This document shows, in pieces, positions 55,106-64,000 of a DNA stretch of 64,000 bases. Made by a program: the position numbers and the translations under genes. Position 1 is the first letter of the stretch. Every line of letters starts with the position of its first letter. Source of the stretch: Kryptolebias marmoratus (lineage: Eukaryota > Chordata > Actinopteri > Cyprinodontiformes > Rivulidae); contig NC_051440.1 of assembly GCF_001649575.2 (NCBI RefSeq), positions 23,435,508-23,499,507 of the forward strand. The letters are read 5' to 3'. The notes under the pieces are model-generated. The model was not told where the DNA came from. It did not search any database and worked only from the letters and a program-made list of their open reading frames with translations.

Positions 55106-55672
55106 TAGAGTCCAAGTCCGATTGTGATCCTCCTGCTGTTGTTTGCTTCCTCTCTGCTGAGTTCTGCAGTGTCCAACATGTGACCAGGCCAATGTGTTTC
55201 TCTTTCTGTGCCGTACCTTCAGTCTGACGCTGAGTTGTTGCTTGTTGTAAAGCTGCCTGGTTGACCGACAGTGTCGCAACCATTAAAACCTCAAAACACA
55301 GTGTGCAAAAAGCCTCCAAAGATGTTCCGTTTGATGCTTTGTTGGGTTGGATGCATTTGTGACATGATGTGGTTTTACTTGACTTGGCTGTTTTGTGCTT
55401 TTAAAATAATAATAATAAAAAAGTATTGTTTGAGAAATGTGTTAATGTCGGAGCCAACATGAAAAGGAACTGTGATCATGAATGTATTAAAAGAAAAATA
55501 AAACATGAATATTTTCAAATTTGTAAAATCAAAGTAATATAATAGTATAGTGGAGATTAAGGCATATATTTAAATCGTTTATTTTATATATACACACACA
55601 TATATGTATGGTGTTTTGTCTTGGCCTGTATTTTATGTCTAAATGCATTTAAAACGTTTTCCATGTAATAAA
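55106..55672 (+). terminator. th 3'UTR with candidate poly(A) signals
   Basis: AATAAA occurs at 55414-55419, 55497-55502 and 55667-55672 after the th stop, so alternative cleavage is possible. There is no ORF of note. Which signal is used cannot be told from sequence alone. Confidence 0.5.
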
Positions 55673-55679
55673 ATGCTCA

Positions 55680-57080
55680 TAGTTATGTGTAAAATAATAA
55701 AGAATTGCAAACAAACATTTCACTGGGAGGTTTTACTTATTATATTTGTTAGTTCTGCAATGGAAGTGGAAAATTGTTCATTTTAAAAGTTTTGGACGAT
55801 CTTTTAAATCTGCTGGTCTGCCACAAGAGGGCGCTGTCTGACTGGTTGTATCTGACCAAATTGCCTTTTGAATTTATTTTTAAAAAGTAATTATATAATA
55901 AACATAATTTATAATTTAATAAGGTCAGAGAGAATTTTACAATTGAGGTTTTATATTACAGGCCATGTTAATTTGTGATAATTACATATAACACTCTACT
56001 TCTCTAATATTTTAAACACCTCTTTAAAAAACTTATAATAAGGATGTTCAAAGTCACTATCCAATCAAAGTTAAAGTAAAATGTTTTGAATTGAATTTTA
56101 TTAGTGAAGGGTTTACTTGTGATCAAACAAAATGGACTGTCTTTGGCTGAGGATTAAAAAAGGGGGGCACAAAGAACATGTGAACTGTTTGCACTGATTT
56201 AAAATCAGTTTGACTTTTAGTCAGATAAAATGTAAAGTCTGGGTGGATGTTATCTGACCGATCAGTTGTGTTGCATCAATAAAAAAAATGAACATCCTGC
56301 AAAGTGGTGCATAACGGCTCGAGATGGTTTGCGATAAAGATGGGAGCCCCCCTGAATGTTTGTGCCCAGGGGCCCCAGAGGGTGATAACCCTGCCTTGAT
56401 CTTTGGGTGTTCTGTTCAGACATATTACCTGCTGGTTGAAGTTGTGAATCAGATCCTGGATCAGCAGCTGACCAGAGTGGCTGCAAGAAAAACAAACAGA
56501 GGTACACAGTGAGGGCCAGCAGATGTCAGTCTGACTCTGGAGACCAACTCAGACTTTTGCTTTTGGTGGAAGACATTCCTTACATAAGGGACGTCTTAAA
56601 CACTTTAACACAGACACAAAAAGTGAAGGTGCTTTATCAGATGTCCCTAACAATGTCTCAGACCAAAAGAAAAAAAAAACCCAAACACTTGCATAAACAC
56701 CTGATTGGAATTCTAATGTTGTTTTTTTATTACTTGTACTATTTCCTCTCAGTGTTTGGATCTTTCCTGATTCTTTTTCAAGGGGTGCAACATTTTAAAT
56801 CAGTTCAGGCTTTCTGCTGGTGGCCCGGTGTGACAGGCCCCCAGCATCCTGCCTTTCTCCAGCAACACTGGTTCTGCTCCCCTCTGGTCAGAAACGTCCC
56901 CTCCGCAGTCAGACACCTTTGACCCCCAGTGACTACATTCGCACCTGAGTCAGAGCACGGCCGCAGACACTGGGCACACTGATTCCACTGGATCTTTAAT
57001 CTTAATTAAAGGGCGGAGACATTGACATTTTTCCTGGAGTCGTAGGAATTACGGCTATTCTTGTTCAGTCTGCGCCCTGT
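55680..57080. other. Intergenic interval between th and igf2
   Basis: About 1.4 kb from the th poly(A) signals to the igf2 promoter. The first part is AT-rich. About 56810-56960 is GC-richer and precedes the forkhead motifs. No insulin gene or relic (no CGxxLVxxL-type coding block) was seen, although tetrapods have INS at this position. Confidence 0.5.
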
Positions 57081-57081
57081 G

Positions 57082-57280
57082 TGTAAACATTCTGATTGTA
57101 GGTTACAGTGCGTAAACACAGAAAAAATGCCAAATGGGATACTCTCCCTCTCTCGTTCTCATTTCTTTCTTTAAGCACTTTTCCATAAAACATCTCTGGG
57201 CCATTTTTTTTTTATCAACCGTGAAGAGAGGAGGAGCGATAGGATGGGGTGGGTGTAAAGGGGCGTGTTTTGGTATAAAA
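57082..57280 (+). promoter_or_regulatory. igf2 proximal promoter
   Basis: TATAAAA lies at 57274-57280, predicting transcription from about 57305 and a 5'UTR of about 130 bases. A second weaker TATATA lies near 57345. Upstream are the forkhead-type motifs TGTAAACA (57082-57089) and GTAAACA (57112-57118), and a GGGGCGTG GC/GT box just before the TATA. Liver forkhead (HNF3/FOXA) control of fish igf2 would fit, but this is inferred from the motifs. Confidence 0.55.
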
Positions 57281-57437
57281 TACTTCTCCCTGAGAAGTTT
57301 TGCCTGTCGCCTGGTCTTTGGGACAGCCTCTCACACACCATCTCTATATAGCCTCACCAACTGGGAAACTAACTCACCTGCAATATCTCCTACCAAAAAA
57401 AAAGAGCTCCCACCACTTCTAACTACTGCCATCTGAC

Positions 57438-60400
57438 ATGGAAACCCAGCAAAGATACGGACTCCATTCACTTTGCCACACCTGCCGGAGAACGGAGAAC
57501 AGCAGAATAAAGGTAAACCACTGGACCTAATAGTTTGAAATGCTCTGTCTGTGCAGTGCGCGTAATGAGAGAGCTCGGGCAGGCTTGGAGTGATATTTGC
57601 TTGACTCATCAAAGCGAGGAAACGGCTCCGGCTTTAGGATAACCTTCCTTTGCATCTGTTTTTTGTGCAATTTGGTCATCCGGGATCTCCTAATTTGCAT
57701 GCAGCAATAATAGAAAGTTTAAGATGTAGAATCTGCTAAAGAGAACAGGAAGCATTTGGCGCATTTGTATCGTGGATGAAAGGGAATTTGAAGTGATGGG
57801 TGTTTTAATCTGCTTGTGCTCTGGATGGTGCGCCGTGAGCCGGGACGCGGGGAGAACAGCTGGTCGTCTTGCCGGCAGATAGGGGGCGGTAGGTCTGAGG
57901 GTCATTGAGCTCACTCCGGGGTGAGCAAGGGGAAAATATATGCTGAGCCTGGCTTTTCGGGTAGTTAACTATCGAGCAGCCGGCCTTGCAACTTCTGGAG
58001 AGTTGTGCAAGACAGTGAAAGCTACAGATACTGGCAACTTTCCCCTCCTCCTTCAGAATAAGCACTTCTCCCAGGTGCCAAACACATGACAGCAGCTGAT
58101 TAAAATCAGGGGAGCGTGCGGAGGGTGTTTATTTAAAATCATCTGACTCTTTCGGAGTTACTGGGTCAGTGCGCAGGGCAGCTTTTGACACTGAGAGCGC
58201 ATGAGTTTAAGACTTTAATCTCTTACATTACAAAACAAAACATCTGGCTGTGATCTTGGTCGTATGGATCTCACATCTTATTGCTCTTTGAAGCCCTGGT
58301 GACGCTTTTGCTGTGTGTGTTTTTGCCTGCAGGTCAAGAAGATGTCTTCGTCCAGCCGCGCGCTGCTCTTTGCGCTGGCTCTCACGCTCTACGTTGTGGA
58401 AATGGCCTCGGCGGAGACGTTGTGTGGCGGAGAGCTGGTGGATGCACTGCAGTTTGTCTGCGACGACAGAGGCTTCTATTTCAGTAAGTTTTCAATGCAT
58501 TACAAGTTTTGCACAAGTGTTTATTGTTTTGTTCTATTTTTCTTTATTGAATCTCCCTGTTCCTTTGCGCGCACATCTGTTTGGATAGCTGAGACTATCT
58601 GTGGCTGTGTGGTATGCGTGTTTGCTATTTTTCTTTCTTACGCACTGACGCCCATAGGCGCGCGCGCACACACACAGAGGGAGAGAGATTATAGCCAGCT
58701 GTGTGTCTCAAGAAGCTCGTCCAAGCCGCTCTGCTGAGTCTGCTTCCAGCCCATACCTCTCATTGCATATGAAAAGGCCGGCGACTTGCGAAGGCACACA
58801 CGACTCAGCGACACAATGGGCCGCTTGTTTACCAGTAAAGTAATAGCACCCCGAGAGGCATACCAGTCACCTCAGCACCAGTATTCCCAGGCCAGGAGAC
58901 CACACTGATGAGTTGGACAGGAGGGGCTGGTGGGGGGTGGGGGTGGGGGGTGATGTCAGGCTAAGAGGGAAGATCATTAACATCACTTCTGATCATTGCT
59001 TCTGTTGTACTGACGGCACTGGAGCTGGAAAAGCTTTATGCCAGAGCATTGTTGATAATCCCCGACTGGATTATTTAGTGTTTGCTCAGTCTGCAGTGTT
59101 TGTAACATACATACATTCACAACTTTGCTTTTTATTTTCAGACTGATTTTGTTCAAAAAAGATTGTTGTCCTTTGACAGACGAGCAGAATATTTGTCTTT
59201 GTCTCCAATCAGAACCATCATTATCCATTTTGGGCCTTCATAGACGTCCCTCCTCCTCTTCGCCTCCTCCCTCTCCCTGGATAACTCGCTTCTTTTTTTC
59301 TCTCATGTTCCTCTTCCTGCAATCAAATCTAGTCATGCCTCTCATGAGATTTCTCCAACATTGTGTGGGTTGCAGGGCTTCAAACAAGGCCTTTATTGAT
59401 TGTGTATAATGTTACCTTGTGCAACATACTAACCATCCACCCCCTCACCTCATTCTTTAACATGTTTCTCTTTTATAAATTTTCTTTTATTCTCTCTTTG
59501 TGTGTTAATTCCTTTTAGCTGCCTATCCCTTTCTGTTCAACAAAATTTGACAAGCTGAAGGAGTTGTAACCTTATATTCTCTAAAGTATTTCAGAGAGCT
59601 TGTCAGGTTTTTTTTTTTTTTTTTGTCGCTCCCCTTTGGTTACTACAGCACAGGGTGTTTACTTGTGTATACATTCATTTAAGGACTTCCAGATAGGCCT
59701 AATCAGATTATCCTTTACACCAAAAATATTTGTTGCAGTTGGTCACAGATTTCCTTTTATCCTCTTTGCTGTAAAGGCTGTGATGATTGTTGAAGTAATC
59801 CTGCAACAACAACCTAGATTCATTATTGTGCCAGCAGTGTTTTTTTAGGTCCTAACCTCACCCTCGTCATTGCCTTTCTTTTAATCTCTGCTGTGTTTCT
59901 CCTCAGGTAGGCCAACCAGCAGGGGCAACAACAGACGCTCCCCGAACCGTGGGATTGTAGAGGAGTGTTGTTTCCGTAGCTGTGACCTCAACCTGTTGGA
60001 GCAGTACTGTGCCAAACCCGCCAAGTCTGAGAGGGACGTGTCTGCCACCTCTCTACAGGTCATACCAGTGATGCCCGCACTAAAGCAGGTGCGTCTGAAC
60101 AACAACAACACACCAGTGAAAGTGCTAATTCAGACCTTTATCTGTTCTCTCATCTCTTGCACCTCCATTTACCAATATACCTTACCCCCATGCCTCTGAC
60201 ACTGAGTAAAGACTGAGCACCTCACGGAAACAAGTTTATCTTGTGAAATTATCAATGCTAAGCAGTAAGCTTCCATGCAAAGTGCTGACCATCATGGAAA
60301 ACATCAAGACAGTCACAGTACATTATATACAAGAGGTGGAAGAGTCATAGTCAAAGAGTTATGTTTGTGTGCCTTAGAGATGATGAACCATAACAAAACA

Positions 60401-61699
60401 CAATGTGTTGATTGTCTGATTATTAAGGACAGAACAGCCGGTTCTCAAAAAAAAAATCTCCTGATCAAAAACAACTGAGGTGGCCTCAGTTAGGAATTAC
60501 CAACATCCAGGGAGTAGTCAAAGCATTTCAGTCATAACACTCTACCATATATTTTGGAAGTCCTTAAAATCTCTTAAAATGTTCTTCTGACAAACTTGAA
60601 ATTTCTTTATAAAGCTTCTGGGTTTGAGTCTCAGAAATCAATGCTGGTGGCATGGGAGTGTTATAAACATGAAGAAAAATGCCTAAATGCTGCACATTTC
60701 AGAAATTTGTCTCCTAAATGCAACAAATTGAAAGTGAAGAATAAACAAGCTGCTAGGGAATTAGTTTGGACATGTCTTCAGTTTGTCTCAGTAGGGAGAG
60801 TTGATGGGTACAGCCTGCTCTGGGGGCCAGCTGTTCTTGGGCTATTGAGCAGGCTTGGGGTGAATGAAGGGGGATAAACACTCTTCAAGTGGCAGGACCA
60901 AAACAAGCCATTCACATGGAGCACTGGTTACTCACACGTAAATCCAAGCTTAGCTGCCAACACTCCCACTTTGTCTCAATCTCTGGTGCTCAAAACAGCA
61001 CCTATAACTGTTTAACAGTGTCTTTAGTGTTAGCATAGATGCTCTAAAATGACATTTCTGAGCAGTGTTTTTATTTTTGCCTGTGCAGGTCACAGAGTTC
61101 GTTGAGTCGTAGGCAGAATGACAACATGCTTCTAATATGTATATGAGGGGAGAGTGGCCGCCTTTCCCTTTGACAATATGTTAAAGAGGCTGCACTAAGT
61201 GCTTGTTGACAACTTCTCTCAGTGGAGGAAACCAAAACAAGGGCAAGCTGGAAGCAAGGCGAGGCTGTTATGACGCTCAGCTCTATAAGAATGACATTTG
61301 ATTTTCATTTTACTGGCCCAACAATGACTGAATGTTTTCACATAATAAATAGGGCTTTCCTTCATTATAATGAGCACTTGCACAGTATCTTATCTTTCCT
61401 AATGAACTGACGCCCCTCTTTTCCCTTTTTCCTCTCTTTTTGCCTGGTCGCCACAATAGGAAGGCCCAAGGAAGCAGCATGGGACCGTGAAGTATTCCAA
61501 ATACGATGTGTGGCAGAGGAAGGCGGCCCAGCGGCTCCGAAGGGGCGTCCCTGCTATCCTGAGGGCCAGAAAGTTTCGGAGGCAGGCGGAGAAGATTAAA
61601 GCCCAGGAGCAGTCAATCTTTCACAGGCCTCTGATCAGCCTTCCTAGCAAACTGCCCCCCGTGTTGCACACCATGGACAACTTAGTCAACCACAAATGA
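57438..61699 (+). CDS. igf2: Insulin-like growth factor 2 precursor
   Basis: Four coding exons: 57438-57512, 58333-58483, 59907-60088, 61460-61699. They total 648 bases: 215 aa plus stop, the usual teleost pre-pro-IGF2 length. The product is a secreted hormone acting on IGF1R and insulin-type receptors to drive growth. The start METQQRYG is typical of fish; an internal Met29 (KKMSSSSRA) just before the hydrophobic core could also start a signal peptide. Cleavage is expected near residue 52 ([11 protein letters not shown]). The B domain (about 53-75) has Cys56 and Cys68. The C domain (76-90) ends NRRSPNR. The A domain (91-111, [20 protein letters not shown]) has Cys96, 97, 101 and 110. The D domain is KPAKSE (112-117), followed by a 98-residue basic E peptide with [19 protein letters not shown]. 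All six cysteines are present. It lies 2.3 kb downstream of th, same strand. In species with two copies this position corresponds to igf2b. Confidence 0.98.
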
Positions 61700-62599
61700 G
61701 CCCGCTGCCAGCCCTTTGCACAGACAAGAGTATGAGGGTGACAAAAAAGACTAGGGGATTATAGCTTTGTCTCTGACGTCATTTCTGTGGCAGTCCTCTT
61801 TGACCTCCCCTGCCCTGTCCGGGCCCACCAGTCCCTCCCCCCCTGCTCTGGTCCACTACGTCTTGAACCCATGGCCCTTTTCTAATGCCCCCCACCCCCA
61901 TTTAAACCTCAACCACCCACCCTTCTCCGGCGCACAAACATGCCTTCACATTCTTCCTGTCTGAACTCTTTAGCTCCTTTTCTCTTTCAGTCACTGATAC
62001 AAAAGGAACAAACACAAAAGTTGAAAAAAAAAACTTTTAACAATTTGGCTGAATGCAATTCAGGTGGATCCCTAAGCAAAAGAGAAAAGGGAAGGGGGAA
62101 AAGAAGATGAAAGAGATCTGTGTTTCCAAGTGTCAAGAGGACACCTAGCAGAAGTTTTTTTTTGTCCTGGTGGAAGACAACTGAAAGTGAAGAGCAGCTT
62201 GCATGAAAGAATCCATTCCACATCATTTTTCTTGAGGCAAAAGAAAATCTCTCTTAGTTCTTTTTCTTATTAGTTTGCACCTCTACCTATAAAGGGACTT
62301 CCACACTGTAAGGAATTATTTTGCAAAATTAGATTCCTGTTCCAGCACCTTTTTGATCACAAACAAAAAGCAGAAAAAAAGTCTGCAAAATTGCACATTG
62401 CCACGGATTACGTCAAAGTAAAGAAAAAAGGCACTATTTTTTTTTATGAACAATGAACGTGTAGCTTAAAAATGTCATGGTGCTAGCTTTGGGAATGGAC
62501 TCAAAGAAGAGGTTGAAAAGCACGTTTTTTTTCTTTTTTTTGAATGAATATTAAACTTTCCGTTTTAAGGAAAGTGTGACTTTAAAAAAGGAAAATAAA
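61700..62599 (+). other. igf2 3'UTR, at least to the first poly(A) signal
   Basis: AT-rich transcript tail after the igf2 stop, with a pyrimidine-rich CCCC(A/T) stretch at about 61800-61930. The first clear AATAAA is at 62594-62599. Fish igf2 messages are known to have long 3'UTRs, so the UTR may continue past the (TA)n tract at 63.2 kb. There is no coding potential beyond short chance ORFs. Confidence 0.55.
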
Positions 62600-63210
62600 G
62601 GATATGGGGGAGCTCCTGACAGTGGCACTGTCAAGGGGGAAGAGTCACTGAGGAAAAATATGGGCTGTGTTGGCATCTAGGCTCATGGCGAGTACTAGCG
62701 GCTGCTCATTACTAGTTTGCCAGCATAAGCAGCAACTGGGGCAACCTGAGACCTAGTCCTGGTTCCTCCTATCCCTCTAAGGCTGCTGGACAAGACGGAG
62801 CAAACCAGGGACTCATATGGGACACCGTGGACCGCCTGGATTGGGACAGTACTTCCTGTTTGCCATGGCTTTGCGGACTGCTCTGACAGGAATTAACATG
62901 GCATGGACAAAGAACAAGTGGGATAAAAATGATTATATTTTATTTTGTCTTTTTTCATATCAATGTTTTAATGAAAAAAAAAGGAAAACCCTGTCAGTTT
63001 CTGGTACCGTGACATTCCTGTTTTTCCAATTTAGGCATTTTTTGGGTTTGTTTTCATGGTATTGTTATATTATTTTACAGTTTTAAAGTAAAGGCACACA
63101 ATTTCAATTCAAAGGGGAAAAAAAACAGCAATAATGTCAACTAACATTTATTGTTTATTTTATATCAGTAGTATTCACCTGCTTTTGCCTGAAAACAAAT
63201 ACTTGAAAAT

Positions 63211-63213
<3 letters not shown>

Positions 63214-63302
<89 letters not shown>
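63214..63302 (+). repeat. (TA)n tract downstream of igf2
   Basis: About 89 bases of alternating TA with two TTTA interruptions, within or just beyond the igf2 3'UTR. It is self-complementary and could fold into a long hairpin if transcribed. Confidence 0.95.
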
Positions 63303-64000
63303 AAAATAAATAGTTTCCAGGGACGTTATTTTCCTTTAGTCTGAGCTGTATCTTGCGTAATGAGCCGCCAAGCTTGTTTGTTTGTTTGTTGAAATACAAA
63401 TAAGGGCACTGTATAAAGGCATTATTTATTTTGTTATAAAATATATTTGAAAAATTGGTCCAAATAATATACGTAGCACTGATGCTCATCTGATGAATTT
63501 ATTTTGTATGATCTCTGTTTTCCAATTGGAGTTGTAAGGCTTTTTGTAGATGCTTTGTACCAAAAATAATGTCTTTTTTTGTCATTTGAAATAGTTACCA
63601 TAAATTAATAATTTAACAGCAGCATAGCTTGGATCAATTAGTCAATTTATTTCACAGAAATAGGCACATAACTCTAAATAGGATGGTGTGCATGGATTTC
63701 CAGAAGCCTGTCAGGGTTGTCTGAGAAAAGGAAGCATCAGTGAGTGACTTTTTTTCATTATTGGTAATATAACTGTTCAACATTGATTGTACTCAAACCC
63801 ACTATGTTTTTAAAGCCACTTAAGTATTGATGGCGGGGAAATGATCAGACCTTCATTAAATCACGTCTTTGTAAATGTGCAAGGTGTCCTATGATCTTCT
63901 GAGGACCAACTCGTGTGTGTATGCATGCGTGTGTGGGTGTGCGTGTATGTGTCAGTGTCACTGATAGTGTGTTGGTTAGAGTTGTGGTTCCAAGTCATCA

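Noticed and set aside
59907..59910. Alternative acceptor GTAG four bases inside igf2 exon 3.
   Set aside because: Using it would shift the frame and destroy the conserved FSRPTSRG join; the CAG at 59906 keeps phase.
58484..61459. Search for a microRNA in igf2 introns (mammalian IGF2 hosts miR-483).
   Set aside because: No matching hairpin words were seen; intron sequence is ordinary.

Overview
The window is nuclear DNA from a ray-finned (teleost) fish. It is AT-rich, full of (CA)n/(GT)n and (TA)n microsatellites and degenerate fish-type interspersed repeats. Its genes are split by short GT-AG introns and encode vertebrate proteins. The gene set phlda2 - nap1l4 - th - igf2 is the fish counterpart of the mammalian IGF2-TH ... 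PHLDA2-NAP1L4 (human 11p15.5) neighbourhood. A percomorph or killifish-like species is plausible from the protein sequences, but that is an inference.

Layout. 1-11.0 kb: no recognisable gene; microsatellites, a repeat-like block and several copies of one dispersed repeat family. 11.0-12.1 kb: phlda2 on the minus strand, with a single coding exon, a TATA box, a CRE-like site and a probable 3'UTR intron. 12.2-25.5 kb: about 13 kb of gene-free DNA with more copies of the repeat family, a deleted Tc1-like transposon and other repeat relics. 27.1-37.2 kb: nap1l4 on the minus strand, resolved into 13 coding exons plus a 5'UTR exon (360 aa), including a 20-nt microexon and an unusually short N-terminus. 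37.2-49.8 kb: gene-free interval between the divergent nap1l4 and th genes, with several GC-richer blocks that look like candidate regulatory elements. 49.85-55.7 kb: th (tyrosine hydroxylase) on the plus strand, 13 coding exons, 489 aa, with a perfect CRE just upstream of a TATA box. 57.1 to about 63 kb: igf2 on the plus strand, four coding exons, 215 aa, with a long 3'UTR containing a (TA)n tract.

The four proteins do not form one pathway. TH makes L-DOPA for catecholamines, IGF2 is a secreted growth factor, NAP1L4 is a histone chaperone and PHLDA2 is a PH-domain protein. The block is of interest because mammals imprint several of these genes. Exon joins were worked out by hand: for th, igf2 and nap1l4 every junction keeps phase and the exon lengths sum to whole codons. 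No CRISPR, tRNA, rRNA or prokaryote-type system is visible, and I found no convincing new biological system. The best leads are the altered nap1l4 N-terminus, the th promoter and NAGNAG acceptor, the uncatalogued repeat family and the candidate noncoding regulatory blocks.
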